Assembly: GCA_016235765.1 (NCBI GenBank)
Contig: JACRIZ010000085.1
Span: 1-64,000 of the forward strand
From: Rhodocyclales bacterium
GTDB taxonomy: Bacteria; Pseudomonadota; Gammaproteobacteria; Burkholderiales; Rhodocyclaceae
DNA length: 64,000 nt
Direction: 5' to 3'
This document shows positions 22,980-32,061 of the stretch, piece by piece. Below the pieces are notes generated by a model. The model saw only the letters and a list, made by a program, of their open reading frames with translations, searched no databases and was not told where the DNA came from. The position numbers and the translations under genes were made by a program. Every line of letters starts with the position of its first letter. Position 1 is the stretch's first letter.

Positions 22980-25966
22980 CCGCCGGCACCCCCGTGTCGA
23001 ACGGCAAATCGGGCAGCCTGCGCCGGAATGCGGGACTGCTGGCCGTCGTCCTGTTGTCGGTGGTGCTGCTGACGGTGCTGTTCGTTCGCGCCGGTTCGGT
23101 ATCGCACGACGTCCACCACCGGTACACGCTCGACTTGCGCAGCCTGCGTGAGGCCGACGCGGAAATCGACGCCGAGGTCCTGGCCAGCCGGCTGGAACTG
23201 AGCCGCAACTACGACGCCTTGACGTCGCACGTGCAGCGGGCGGTCCTGTTCGGCGACCGCATTGCCGCCGTACCGGGCTTCCTGGGCGACCGGGATCACG
23301 TGGCAGTGCGGGCTGCCGCGCGGGACATGCAGGCGCTGGTCAGGGAAAAGAACACGCTGGTCGACCACTTCAAGCGCGACAGTGCGGTGCTGCGCAATTC
23401 GCTGGCCTATTTTCCGGCAGCGGTGAATGCCTATTTCGGTACGCCGCATGGCGCGGCCGTCGGCCAGGCGGTCGGCCGCTACGCACGGCACGTGCTCGCC
23501 TATGCGCGTCTGCCCGATGCCGACGGTTTGCGTCTGGTGGCTGCCGCCGCCCGGGATCTCCGCATCATCGCGGTGGGCGGCGACGAGCGGCGGGTGGTCG
23601 ACAACCTGCTGCGTCATGGCGAGGTGATCAGCGCGCGGCTGGCCAGCGTCGATGCCTTGTCGCACCAGTTGCTGAAGGTGGAAAGCGCGCGCCGGCTCGA
23701 GCAACTGAACGAGCTGTATGGCGAAAGCTACGCGCGTGCCGAGGCGGAGGCCGAACGCTACCGGATCCTGCTCTATGTCCTGGCGCTGGCGTCGACCGCC
23801 TACCTGGCATTGACCTTCCTGCGGCTGGATCGCGCCCGGCGATCGATTGCCGAGGCCAACCGCGAACTGACCGAGCGCTACACCGCGCAGTTGCTGATCG
23901 AGGATCGCCTGCGCCTCCATACCACCGCCTTCGACAATTCCCACGAAGGCATCACGCTGACCAACGCCCAGGGCGAAATCCTCGACGTCAATCCGGCCTT
24001 CACCCGCATCACCGGTTACGAGCGCAGCGAGGTCATCGGCCGCAATCCGCGCGTCCTGAAGTCCGGGCGCCACGACCAGGCGTTCTATGCCGCGATGTGG
24101 AAGAGTGTTCTCGATACCGGCACCTGGCGCGGCGAGATATGGAATCGCAGCAAGTTCGGCGACGTCTATCCGGAACTGCTTTCGATCTCCGCAGTGCATG
24201 ACGACGACGGCCAATTGACCAACTTCGTCGCCGTATTCTCCGATATCAGCCGTCTCAAGGAGCAGGAAAAGCAACTGGTGCAGATGGCCTATTTCGACGC
24301 GCTGACCGGCTTGCCGAATCGCGTCCTGCTGGCCGACCGCATCGTCCAGGCCTCGGCCCAGACGCGGCGCAGCAATACGCTGATGGCGGTCTGCTACCTC
24401 GATCTGGATGGCTTCAAGCCGATCAACGACACCTGGGGCCACGACGTGGGCGACCAGTTGCTGATCGAGGTGGCGAACCGCTTCAAGGCCACCCTGCGAG
24501 CCGGCGATACGGTGGCGCGACTGGGCGGCGACGAGTTCGTGTTGCTGATGCTGGGGCTGGCCGACATGGCCGAATGCGAGCGGGCGGTGCAGCGCATGCT
24601 GCACGCGGTCAGCAATCCCCTGCTGGTGGCGCCGCAGCCCGTGATGCTGTCGGCCAGCATCGGCGTATCGGTGTTTCCGGTGGACGATTGCGATGCCGAC
24701 ACCCTGCTGCGACATGCCGACCAGGCGATGTACCGGGCCAAGCAGTCCGGCAAGAATTGCTTCCATCTCTTCGATGCCGACCAGGACCGGTATACCCGCA
24801 GCCGCTACGACCGCGTCGCGCGCATCCAGGATGCCCTCGATTACCACGAGATCGTCCTGCACTACCAGCCGAAGGTCGACATGCGCGCCGGTCGTGTGTC
24901 CGGTGCCGAGGCGCTGGTACGCTGGCAGCATCCGGAGCGCGGACTGTTGTCGCCGAACGAGTTCCTGCCGCTGATCGAGGACCACGACATGGTGATCCGC
25001 CTCGGCGAATGGGTGATCGAGGCGGTGCTGGAGCAGATGGAAACCTGGCAGGCACAGGGCCTGGCCATTCCGGTCAGCGTCAACGTGGCAGGGCGCCAAT
25101 TGCAGAGCGCCGGCTTCGTTCAGCGCCTGAGCGAGGCGCTGGCCCGGCACCCGCGCGTGGCAAAGCAACTGGAACTCGAAGTCCTGGAAACCACCGCCCT
25201 CGAGGACATGGTGAAGGTGTCGCGCGTCATCGAGGAATGCAACGAACTCGGCGTGCCGTTTTCCCTGGATGACTTCGGTACCGGCTATTCATCGCTCACT
25301 TACCTCAAGCGCCTGCCGGTGACGACCATCAAGATCGACCAGAGCTTCGTCAGCGAGATCCTCAGCGACCCGAACAATCTGGTCATCGTGCAGGGCGTGA
25401 TCGGCCTGACCAGCGCCTTCCAGCGCCGGGCGATCGCCGAGGGCGTGGAGACCGCAGAGCACGGCCGCCTGCTGCTGCAGCTCGACTGCGACCATGCGCA
25501 GGGCTACGGCATCGGCCGGCCGATGCCGCCCGACGAACTGGTCGGCTGGGTCCGGGACTGGCGTCCGGATCCGCAGTGGCAGGAGATTGCCGGCCTGCAC
25601 TGGGATCTGGCCGACTACCCGATGCTGGTTGCCGAAGTGGAACACCGCAATTGGGTGGCGCAGGTGATCTATGCTGCCAAGCAGGGGCAACCGGTGCCGC
25701 ACCGTCGCGTCGGCGATGCCCATTTTTGCCGCTTCGGTCGTTGGTACGATGGTCCGGAGGGCGACCGCTACCGGGCGTATCCCGCGTTCGGCCGGATTGC
25801 CGCGGAGCATCAGCGGATTCACGCGCTTGCCGAGGAAATCGACCGCCACATGCGCGACGGTCGTCCCGAGGCGGCGCGCGGCGTGCTGGCCCGTCTGGTC
25901 GATCAGGAGCGAGTCGTCCTCGCGCTGATCCGCGAGTTGCAGTTCCTGATCGCCAAACCACGCTGA
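22976..25966 (+). CDS. DAHL-PAS-GGDEF-EAL-CZB signalling protein
   Basis: 996 residues. In order: membrane segment 18-38; a periplasmic DAHL-like domain (LREADAEIDAEVLASRLELS then RNYDAL); membrane segment about 262-283; PAS domain about 310-420 (FDNSHEGITLTNAQGEILDV, WRGEIWNR); GGDEF 517-521 with intact RLGGDEF; EAL 645-647 (EALVRW) with LEVLETTALED and DDFGTGYSSLTYLKRLP; and a C-terminal zinc-binding CZB domain from about residue 880 (EHRNWV, C918 in FCRFGRWY, EHQRIH). Both catalytic motifs look intact, so it could make and degrade c-di-GMP. CZB domains bind zinc and sense zinc or hypochlorous acid. Coupled to the upstream peroxidase gene. Confidence 0.92.
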   Translation: MTAGTPVSNGKSGSLRRNAGLLAVVLLSVVLLTVLFVRAGSVSHDVHHRYTLDLRSLREADAEIDAEVLASRLELSRNYDALTSHVQRAVLFGDRIAAVPGFLGDRDHVAVRAAARDMQALVREKNTLVDHFKRDSAVLRNSLAYFPAAVNAYFGTPHGAAVGQAVGRYARHVLAYARLPDADGLRLVAAAARDLRIIAVGGDERRVVDNLLRHGEVISARLASVDALSHQLLKVESARRLEQLNELYGESYARAEAEAERYRILLYVLALASTAYLALTFLRLDRARRSIAEANRELTERYTAQLLIEDRLRLHTTAFDNSHEGITLTNAQGEILDVNPAFTRITGYERSEVIGRNPRVLKSGRHDQAFYAAMWKSVLDTGTWRGEIWNRSKFGDVYPELLSISAVHDDDGQLTNFVAVFSDISRLKEQEKQLVQMAYFDALTGLPNRVLLADRIVQASAQTRRSNTLMAVCYLDLDGFKPINDTWGHDVGDQLLIEVANRFKATLRAGDTVARLGGDEFVLLMLGLADMAECERAVQRMLHAVSNPLLVAPQPVMLSASIGVSVFPVDDCDADTLLRHADQAMYRAKQSGKNCFHLFDADQDRYTRSRYDRVARIQDALDYHEIVLHYQPKVDMRAGRVSGAEALVRWQHPERGLLSPNEFLPLIEDHDMVIRLGEWVIEAVLEQMETWQAQGLAIPVSVNVAGRQLQSAGFVQRLSEALARHPRVAKQLELEVLETTALEDMVKVSRVIEECNELGVPFSLDDFGTGYSSLTYLKRLPVTTIKIDQSFVSEILSDPNNLVIVQGVIGLTSAFQRRAIAEGVETAEHGRLLLQLDCDHAQGYGIGRPMPPDELVGWVRDWRPDPQWQEIAGLHWDLADYPMLVAEVEHRNWVAQVIYAAKQGQPVPHRRVGDAHFCRFGRWYDGPEGDRYRAYPAFGRIAAEHQRIHALAEEIDRHMRDGRPEAARGVLARLVDQERVVLALIRELQFLIAKPR

Positions 25967-25985
25967 CTCGCAGACCGGCCAGCGC

Positions 25986-27566
25986 CTATTCCGGGGTGCC
26001 CCGGCGGTAAAGCCGCAGCCGCTCGCCGCGGTCGCCCGGCCGATGGCCTTCCCAGACCCGGGTCCAGCCGTCGGGCGCGCTCTCGGTCGGTCCGCCCTGG
26101 ATCACCAGCCAGTTGCAGGACTTGCTGCCCCAGCGGGTGCGGATGCCGCCGAAGTACTCGAGCGCCGCCCGCTGGGGTGCGCCGAGCGAAAGGCGGCCAA
26201 CGCAGCCGGCATCGGCGGGCAGGGCGCGTCGCAGGCTGGCGACCACCGGGCGGTAGGTCTTGCCATAGTCGATCCAGGGCATCCAGAGCGCCACCAGCAG
26301 CACCCAGGCGACCGTGACCCCCGCCGCCCAGCGGCTGACCACCCGCCACGGCGAGCGCGGCAGGCGGAGCAGGGCGGCGAGCCAGCCCGCTGTCGCGGCC
26401 AGGCCCGCCAGGGCCGCAAGCAGCGAAAACTGTGCGACGAAGCCGGGCTCGAGCTTGGCGATGTTGGCGGCGATCTTCGGCGGCCAGCCGGCATGCATGG
26501 CACTGAAGCCGAGCCAGACCAGCGCGGCGGCGATCGTCAGCGTCATCATGCCGAACCAGTCCCAGGCGTTGGCAGCGCCACGGCGCAGACGAATGGTGCC
26601 GGCCGCGGCGAGCAGCACCAGCGGCGGAATCAGCGGCAGCAGGTTTTCGGTCTTGGCCTCGTGGCTGAAGAACCATCCCAGGGCAACCGTGGTGCCGAGG
26701 AGGGGGATGGCGATATCCAGCGATGCCAGGTGATGGCGGGCACGCCAGACCGCCCACGGAGCGACATAGAGTATCGGCCAGGCGAACCAGCCGAGGAATT
26801 TCGCATGACCCGTCGTGAAGCCGCCGCGCAGTTCGACGGCGGATAGTTCCGCTGCCCACCAGGCATCGAAGTACACCGGCTCGTGTTCCGCCAGCAGCAG
26901 GGGCCAGGTTGCCGCAATGGCGGCGCCCAGGCAGACGGCGATCATGGCGGCAGTGAAGCGCCGCTGCAGCAAGGGGATCGCCAGCAAAGTCAGCGGTGGC
27001 AGCACGCCGGCCAGCCCGCCCGCGAGGAAGGCGGTCCCGTAGCTGGCGCCCATGACCAAGGCGCCGACCAAGGGTCGTCCGACGAGCAGCGTCACGCCCC
27101 AATAAGCGCCTGCGGTGGTGGCGAGGACGGCGGCGGCCGGCTGCGCCTCGTGCATCGGCACCAGCAGGCCCAGAGTGCCGATGGCCAGCAATGGGGCGCC
27201 CCAGCCTGCATCCCTGCCGTAGAGACTGCGTGCAGCGCCTGTGACGAAGAACAGGAACAGGCCGCCGAACAGGGCCGAAGCCAGGCGCGCGCCATCGTGG
27301 AAGGGCAGCAGGAATCCGGTCAGCCCGGCGGTGGCGGCGGCAACCCAATGCCAGAGGGGATCGGCTTCCGGCCAGGCTTCGCCGGCGAGCGTCGGTTTGA
27401 GCCAGTTGTCGCCGGCGAAAAAGCCGTGGGCGACAGCCAGTCCGACGGCATCTTCCGACTTCCAGGGATCGTGGCCGGTAATGCCGGCCAGCAGGTAGAC
27501 CGCGCAGAGGAGCAGCACCAGCCAGGGCAGCGGTCCGGGTTGTCTGGAATCGAGCGTGAAATTCAT
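25986..27566 (-). CDS. Membrane glycosyltransferase, GT39/ArnT-like
   Basis: 526 residues with about 11 membrane segments. The N-terminal region contains ITGHDPWKSEDAVGLAVA, the position where GT39/GT83 enzymes have the acidic first periplasmic loop (Asp-Pro-Trp-Lys-x-Glu), followed by DNWLKPTLAGEAWPEADPLWHW. Such enzymes move a sugar from a polyprenyl-phosphate donor onto lipid A or protein. A soluble C-terminal part (about 440-526) follows. The acceptor is unknown; no lipid A modification genes are nearby. The gene starts 13 bp downstream of the rpmE terminator and needs its own promoter or read-through. Confidence 0.85.
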   Translation of the reverse strand: MNFTLDSRQPGPLPWLVLLLCAVYLLAGITGHDPWKSEDAVGLAVAHGFFAGDNWLKPTLAGEAWPEADPLWHWVAAATAGLTGFLLPFHDGARLASALFGGLFLFFVTGAARSLYGRDAGWGAPLLAIGTLGLLVPMHEAQPAAAVLATTAGAYWGVTLLVGRPLVGALVMGASYGTAFLAGGLAGVLPPLTLLAIPLLQRRFTAAMIAVCLGAAIAATWPLLLAEHEPVYFDAWWAAELSAVELRGGFTTGHAKFLGWFAWPILYVAPWAVWRARHHLASLDIAIPLLGTTVALGWFFSHEAKTENLLPLIPPLVLLAAAGTIRLRRGAANAWDWFGMMTLTIAAALVWLGFSAMHAGWPPKIAANIAKLEPGFVAQFSLLAALAGLAATAGWLAALLRLPRSPWRVVSRWAAGVTVAWVLLVALWMPWIDYGKTYRPVVASLRRALPADAGCVGRLSLGAPQRAALEYFGGIRTRWGSKSCNWLVIQGGPTESAPDGWTRVWEGHRPGDRGERLRLYRRGTPE

Positions 27567-27578
27567 CTCTGGTCAGAA

Positions 27579-27605
27579 ACAAAAAAGGCAGCCGAAGCTG
27601 CCTTT
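27579..27605 (-). terminator. Intrinsic terminator after rpmE
   Basis: On the minus strand AAAGGCAGC pairs with GCTGCCTTT around a 4-nt loop (TTCG) and is followed by a T run. It sits between rpmE and the glycosyltransferase gene. Confidence 0.9.
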
Positions 27606-27624
27606 ATGCACATTGTCCAGCCAA

Positions 27625-27837
27625 TCAGGCAGCGGCAGACTTGCCGTACTTCTGGCGGAAGCGCTCGATGCGACCGGCGGTGTCCATGACCTTTTGCTTG
27701 CCCGTGTAGAACGGATGGCAGGACGAGCAGACTTCGATGTGCAGCGGCTTGCTGTTGGTCGAGGCCGTCTTGAACGTGTTGCCGCAACTGCAGGTCACGT
27801 CGATTTCGTTGTACTTCGGGTGGATGCCTTCTTTCAT
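27625..27837 (-). CDS. rpmE: 50S ribosomal protein L31
   Basis: 70 residues. [20 protein letters not shown] and [15 protein letters not shown] give the four-Cys zinc-binding form of L31 (C+ type), in which zinc is bound by the two Cys pairs. It sits on the 50S side of an intersubunit bridge. A near-consensus promoter lies 64-92 bp upstream and a terminator follows, so it is monocistronic. Confidence 0.98.
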   Translation of the reverse strand: MKEGIHPKYNEIDVTCSCGNTFKTASTNSKPLHIEVCSSCHPFYTGKQKVMDTAGRIERFRQKYGKSAAA

Positions 27838-27900
27838 GGCGATGTCCTTTTGTGTTCGGTGCGGGGCGCCCGTGGATTTGGCGGGCTATAAAGGGGGCGG

Positions 27901-27929
27901 ATTATCCCTGAAAATCGGTTCGAAATCAA
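27901..27929 (-). promoter_or_regulatory. sigma70 promoter of rpmE
   Basis: On the minus strand TTGATT (27929-27924) and GATAAT (27906-27901) are 17 bp apart, between the rho stop and the rpmE start. Confidence 0.7.
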
Positions 27930-27939
27930 CCACCAGGCA

Positions 27940-29199
27940 TCAGCCTCGGCGCATGGCGTCGAAGAACTCGTTGTTGTTCTTCGTCGCCTTGACCTTGTCG
28001 AGCAGGAATTCGGTCGCTTCCAGGTCGTCCAGGCCGTACAGGAGCTTGCGCAGGATCCAGACCTTTTGCAGCACGTCCGCCTTCAGCAGCAGTTCTTCGC
28101 GCCGGGTGCCTGAGCGGTTCACGTTGATCGACGGATAGACGCGTTTTTCGGCCATGCGGCGATCCAGGTGGATCTCCATGTTGCCGGTGCCCTTGAATTC
28201 CTCGTAGATCACGTCGTCCATGCGGCTGCCGGTGTCGATCAGGGCGGTGGCGATGATGGTCAGCGAGCCGCCTTCCTCGACGTTGCGCGCGGCGCCGAAG
28301 AAGCGCTTCGGCTTCTGCAGCGCGTTGGCATCGACGCCGCCGGTGAGTACCTTGCCGGAGGCCGGCACGACGGTGTTGTAGGCGCGGGCCAGGCGGGTGA
28401 TCGAGTCGAGCAGGATCACGACGTCCTTCTTGTGCTCGACCAGGCGCTTCGCCTTTTCGATCACCATTTCGGCGACCTGCACGTGGCGCGTGGCCGGCTC
28501 GTCGAAGGTGGAGGCGACGACCTCGCCCTTGACCGAGCGGGTCATTTCGGTGACTTCCTCGGGGCGCTCGTCGATCAGCAGGACGATCAGCACCACGTCG
28601 GGATGGTTGGCGGTGATCGCATGCGCGATGTGCTGCATCATGATCGTCTTGCCGCTCTTCGGCGCGGCGACCAGCAGGCCGCGCTGACCCTTGCCGATCG
28701 GCGCGATGATGTCGATGACGCGGCTGGTGAAGTTCTCTTCGCCGCGCATCTCGCGCTCGAGCTTCATGTGCTCGGTCGGGTGCAGCGGCGTCAGGTTCTC
28801 GAACAGGATCTTGTGCTTGCTGGCCTCGGGGCTTTCGCCATTGACCTTGTCCAGCTTGACCAGCGCGAAGTAGCGCTCGCCTTCCTTGGGGGTGCGGATC
28901 TCGCCTTCGATGGTGTCGCCGGTGCGCAGGTTGAAGCGGCGGATCTGCGAGGGCGAGACGTAGATGTCGTCGGTGCCGGCCAGATAGGAAATGTCCGGCG
29001 AACGCAGGAAGCCGAAGCCGTCGGGCAGGACTTCCATGGCGCCGTCGCCGTAGATCGTTTCGCCTTTCCTGGCCTGGTTCTTCAGCAGGGCGAAGATCAG
29101 TTCCTGCTTGCGCAGCCGGTTGGCGCCTTCAATGCCGTCGGCGTTGGCCATGTCGAGCAGGGTGCTGACATGATGGGCTTTAAGCTCCGAGAGATGCAT
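27940..29199 (-). CDS. rho: Transcription termination factor Rho
   Basis: 419 residues, hexameric RNA-dependent ATPase. It has the N-terminal helix bundle and cold-shock-like RNA-binding domain ([20 protein letters not shown]), Walker A in [13 protein letters not shown], Walker [17 protein letters not shown], the Q-loop region [14 protein letters not shown] and the R-loop [17 protein letters not shown]. The length is standard. The mRNA has a 161-nt leader after trxA with a long hairpin. It is followed by rpmE with its own promoter. Confidence 0.98.
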   Translation of the reverse strand: MHLSELKAHHVSTLLDMANADGIEGANRLRKQELIFALLKNQARKGETIYGDGAMEVLPDGFGFLRSPDISYLAGTDDIYVSPSQIRRFNLRTGDTIEGEIRTPKEGERYFALVKLDKVNGESPEASKHKILFENLTPLHPTEHMKLEREMRGEENFTSRVIDIIAPIGKGQRGLLVAAPKSGKTIMMQHIAHAITANHPDVVLIVLLIDERPEEVTEMTRSVKGEVVASTFDEPATRHVQVAEMVIEKAKRLVEHKKDVVILLDSITRLARAYNTVVPASGKVLTGGVDANALQKPKRFFGAARNVEEGGSLTIIATALIDTGSRMDDVIYEEFKGTGNMEIHLDRRMAEKRVYPSINVNRSGTRREELLLKADVLQKVWILRKLLYGLDDLEATEFLLDKVKATKNNNEFFDAMRRG

Positions 29200-29299
29200 G
29201 GGAAGACCTGTGCGGTAACGCGGGAATGGTGTCCGGAATCGGGATCCGGAGAGCGTGCTTTCTGGGGGTGCTTGGATTTGGCCGGGAGTGCCGGCTCTG

Positions 29300-29344
29300 G
29301 CCTGAATCCGCGGCGCTTGTGCTTATCGAAGCGCGAATTCAGGC
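29300..29344 (-). promoter_or_regulatory. Long imperfect hairpin in the trxA-rho gap
   Basis: GCCTGAAT (29300-29307) and ATTCAGGC (29337-29344) pair perfectly. Inside them GCGCTT (29313-29318) pairs with AAGCGC (29329-29334). No T tract follows on the minus strand, so it is not a simple terminator of trxA; it may shape the rho leader RNA. Confidence 0.5.
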
Positions 29345-29360
29345 GCGGACTCTAGCGAGT

Positions 29361-29687
29361 TCAGAGATTGCTGTCAATGAAGGCGGTCAGTTGCGACTTG
29401 GACAGGGCGCCGATCTTGGTCGCCTCGACGTTGCCGCCCTTGAACAGGATCAGGGTCGGAATGCCGCGGATGCCGTATTCGCCCGGGGTTTTCGGGTTCT
29501 CGTCGATGTTGAGCTTGGCGACTTTCAGCTTGCCGCCGTACTCCTTGGCCACGTCTTCGAGGATGGGCGCGATCATCTTGCACGGCCCGCACCACTCGGC
29601 CCAGTAATCGACCAGCACGGGCGTGCCCGAGTCCAGTACCTCGGACTTGAAGTTGGCGTCGGTGACATGAAGGATGTGTTCGCTCAT
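29361..29687 (-). CDS. trxA: Thioredoxin 1
   Basis: 108 residues. The active site WCGPC is at 32-36 with [12 protein letters not shown], and the cis-Pro loop is [13 protein letters not shown]. It is a cytosolic dithiol reductant for ribonucleotide reductase, methionine sulfoxide reductase and others. The ATG at 29687 begins [14 protein letters not shown]; the frame upstream crosses the fdxA region and is not coding. Upstream of rho on the same strand, a common pairing in proteobacteria. Confidence 0.98.
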   Translation of the reverse strand: MSEHILHVTDANFKSEVLDSGTPVLVDYWAEWCGPCKMIAPILEDVAKEYGGKLKVAKLNIDENPKTPGEYGIRGIPTLILFKGGNVEATKIGALSKSQLTAFIDSNL

Positions 29688-29733
29688 GGATTCCTCTGGA
29701 GATTGAAAACTGCAACGGCATCCTAACAAATAA

Positions 29734-29766
29734 TTGGCAGAACTTAAAAGCTGAGTACTATACTCA
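29734..29766 (+). promoter_or_regulatory. fdxA promoter region with palindromic operator
   Basis: TGAGTA (29752-29757), CTA, TACTCA (29761-29766) is a perfect 15-bp palindrome. It overlaps the likely -10 (TACTAT or TATACT) of a promoter whose -35 could be TTGGCA at 29734-29739. It ends 24 bp before the fdxA ATG. The position suits a repressor; the shape resembles Rrf2-family sites, which is inference. Confidence 0.5.
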
Positions 29767-29790
29767 ACCATAGGCGATTGGAGATGACCC

Positions 29791-30114
29791 ATGGCATTTG
29801 TGGTCACGGAAGCGTGCATCAAGTGCAAATACACGGACTGCGTCGATATCTGTCCGGTCGATTGCTTTCGGGAAGGGCCGAATTTTCTGGTCATCGATCC
29901 CGACGAGTGCATCGATTGCACGCTGTGCGTGCCCGAATGTCCGGTCGAGGCGATCTTTGCCGCGGACGACGTTCCCGACAACCAGAAGGCCTTCATCGCG
30001 CTCAACGCCGAGTTGGCCAAGCATTGGCCGGCCATCATCGAGCGCAAGGCACCGCCGGACGATGCGGACGAATGGAAAGGGGTCGGCGACAAGCTGCGCT
30101 TACTGCAACGCTGA
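29791..30114 (+). CDS. fdxA: 7Fe ferredoxin FdxA
   Basis: 107 residues. The N-terminus [20 protein letters not shown] with VDCF supplies a 3Fe-4S-type cluster pattern, and [16 protein letters not shown] supplies the 4Fe-4S cluster, as in Azotobacter ferredoxin I-type proteins. The C-terminal 45 residues form the usual tail ([16 protein letters not shown]). It is a soluble electron carrier. Divergent from trxA; the CBS gene follows after 16 bp, so the two are probably cotranscribed. Confidence 0.96.
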   Translation: MAFVVTEACIKCKYTDCVDICPVDCFREGPNFLVIDPDECIDCTLCVPECPVEAIFAADDVPDNQKAFIALNAELAKHWPAIIERKAPPDDADEWKGVGDKLRLLQR

Positions 30115-30130
30115 AAAGGAGGGTGTCATC

Positions 30131-30580
30131 ATGCGGGTACACGAAATCCTTGCCGTAAAAGGCAAAGTTCTCTACACCATTACCCCGGAAATGAAGCTCT
30201 CGGCGGCGGCGGCAACGATGAGCGAGCGCGATGTCGGCTCCCTGGCCTGCATCGAACATGGCCGCATGGCCGGCATGCTGACCTTCCGCGAAATCGTCCG
30301 GGTGCTGCATGCCAAGGGCGCCTCCTGGGGCTCGGTCAACGTCGGCGAAGTGATGGTGCGCGATCCCGTCGTCGGCCGGCCGGAAATGGAGGTCGATGAG
30401 CTGCGCCGCCTGATGGTGGAGAAGCACATGCGCTATCTGCCGATCATGGACGGCGACACGCTGCTCGGCGTCATCTCCTTCCACGACGTCGCCCGTGCGG
30501 TGCTCGAGGAACAGGGTTTCGAGAATCGCATGCTCAAGGCCTACATCAGCGACTGGCCGCAGGACGAAGTCCGCGCCTGA
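30131..30580 (+). CDS. Tandem CBS domain protein
   Basis: 149 residues comprising two CBS domains and little else. CBS1 includes LSAAAATMSERDVGSLACIE and TFREIVRVL; CBS2 includes VGEVMVRDPVVGRPEMEVDE, HMRYLPIMDGDTLLGVISFH and DVARAVL. CBS pairs bind adenosine nucleotides and regulate partners; no partner domain is fused. A GGAGG site lies 8 nt before the ATG. It is 16 bp after fdxA, which hints at a link to redox or energy state but proves none. Confidence 0.92.
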   Translation: MRVHEILAVKGKVLYTITPEMKLSAAAATMSERDVGSLACIEHGRMAGMLTFREIVRVLHAKGASWGSVNVGEVMVRDPVVGRPEMEVDELRRLMVEKHMRYLPIMDGDTLLGVISFHDVARAVLEEQGFENRMLKAYISDWPQDEVRA

Positions 30581-30628
30581 ACCGTTGCCGAAGTCAGCCG
30601 TGGCGGGGCGCCGTGGTAGACTGGGCGC

Positions 30629-31732
30629 ATGTCCGGCAATAGCTTTGGCACCCTGTTTCGCGTCGCCTCCTTCGGTGAATCCCATGGTCCCGCCATCGGT
30701 TGCGTCGTCGATGGCTGTCCACCCGGACTGGAGATTTCCGAGGCCGATATCCAGGCCGAGCTCGATCGCCGTCGGCCTGGTACCTCCCGCCACGTCACCC
30801 AGCGCCAGGAGCCCGACACCGTCGAAATCCTCTCGGGCGTCTTCGAGGGCAAGACCACCGGTACGCCGATCGCCCTGCTGATCCGCAACCAGGACCAGCG
30901 CAGCAAGGACTACGGCAACATCGCCAACAGTTTTCGGCCGGGCCACGCCGACTACACCTACTGGCAGAAGTACGGCATCCGCGACTATCGCGGCGGCGGG
31001 CGTGCCAGCGCGCGGGAAACCGCGGTGCGCGTTGCCGCCGGGGCGATCGCCAGGAAGTGGCTGCGCGAACGCTATGGCGTGATCGTGCGCGGCTACCTGA
31101 GCCAGTTGGGTCCCATCGAGATTCCGCTGCGAGACTGGTCGGCGGTGGCGCAGAATCCATTCTTTGCGCCCGACGCGGCGATCGTGCCGCAACTCGAGTC
31201 CTACATGGACAAGCTGCGCAAGGACGGCGACTCGATCGGCGCGCGCATCACCGTGATCGGCGAAAACGTTCCGGTCGGCTGGGGCGATCCGGTCTACGAC
31301 CGGCTCGACGCCGACATCGCCTATGCCATGATGGGCATCAACGCGGTGAAGGGCGTCGAAGTCGGTGCCGGTTTCGCGTCGATCACCCAGCGCGGCAGCG
31401 AGCACGGCGACGAGCTGACGCCGCAGGGCTTTCTCAGCAACCACGCGGGCGGCATCCTGGGCGGCATATCGACGGGCCAGGACGTGGTGGTCAATATCGC
31501 CATCAAGCCGACCTCCAGTATCCGTCTGCCGCGCCGTTCGATCGACCTGCAAGGGCGACCGACCACCGTAGAAACGCATGGCCGCCACGATCCCTGCGTG
31601 GGCATACGCGCCACGCCGATCGCCGAGGCGATGCTGGCCCTGGTCCTGATCGACGCGGCCTTGCGCCACCGCGCTCAATGTGCCGACGTGCAGTGCCCGA
31701 CGCCGAAGGTGCCGGGGCGGCTGGTAGAATGA
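30629..31732 (+). CDS. aroC: Chorismate synthase
   Basis: 367 residues. It converts 5-enolpyruvylshikimate 3-phosphate to chorismate using reduced FMN. Signatures: [39 protein letters not shown] and [17 protein letters not shown], all intact. A gap of 48 bp separates it from the CBS gene. It supplies the chorismate used by the trp genes later in the window. Confidence 0.98.
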   Translation: MSGNSFGTLFRVASFGESHGPAIGCVVDGCPPGLEISEADIQAELDRRRPGTSRHVTQRQEPDTVEILSGVFEGKTTGTPIALLIRNQDQRSKDYGNIANSFRPGHADYTYWQKYGIRDYRGGGRASARETAVRVAAGAIARKWLRERYGVIVRGYLSQLGPIEIPLRDWSAVAQNPFFAPDAAIVPQLESYMDKLRKDGDSIGARITVIGENVPVGWGDPVYDRLDADIAYAMMGINAVKGVEVGAGFASITQRGSEHGDELTPQGFLSNHAGGILGGISTGQDVVVNIAIKPTSSIRLPRRSIDLQGRPTTVETHGRHDPCVGIRATPIAEAMLALVLIDAALRHRAQCADVQCPTPKVPGRLVE

Positions 31733-31761
31733 ATCAACAATAGATAGCAGGGAGAGTTCCG

Positions 31762-32022
31762 ATGCAAGTGGATCACCACGACCTGTACGCAGATTTCCCG
31801 GAGATGCGTGACGCTATCGACGACCTGCGCGAGCACAACCCCTATTTCCGCCGTTCGATGGGCCAGTATGGCCGTCTCACCGGGCGGGTCGAGGATCTCG
31901 AAGTGCACGACATGCCCGTCGCCGACTTCACCATGGAAGACATGAAGAAGCAGCGCGTGTACTTGAAGGATCAGCTCTACCACTTCTTGCTGGCATACCG
32001 GCAGGGCCAGAAGACCCGATAG
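31762..32022 (+). CDS. DUF465/YdcH-family small protein
   Basis: 86 residues, mostly helical and charged. DLYADFPEMRDAIDDLREHN, then FRRSMGQYGRLTGRVEDLE and KKQRVYLKDQLYHFLL, fit the DUF465 (YdcH) family of short coiled-coil proteins of unknown function. The N-terminal half is longer than in E. coli YdcH. AGGGAGAG precedes the ATG. It lies between aroC and the MFS transporter. Confidence 0.8.
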   Translation: MQVDHHDLYADFPEMRDAIDDLREHNPYFRRSMGQYGRLTGRVEDLEVHDMPVADFTMEDMKKQRVYLKDQLYHFLLAYRQGQKTR

Positions 32023-32061
32023 TCCTTCCAGGGGCCGGGCGCGTGCGCCTGCCGCGCACCG

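Noticed and set aside
22883..25168. 761-codon minus-strand open frame
   Set aside because: Antisense to the GGDEF/EAL/CZB gene, His/Gln-rich and without domains.
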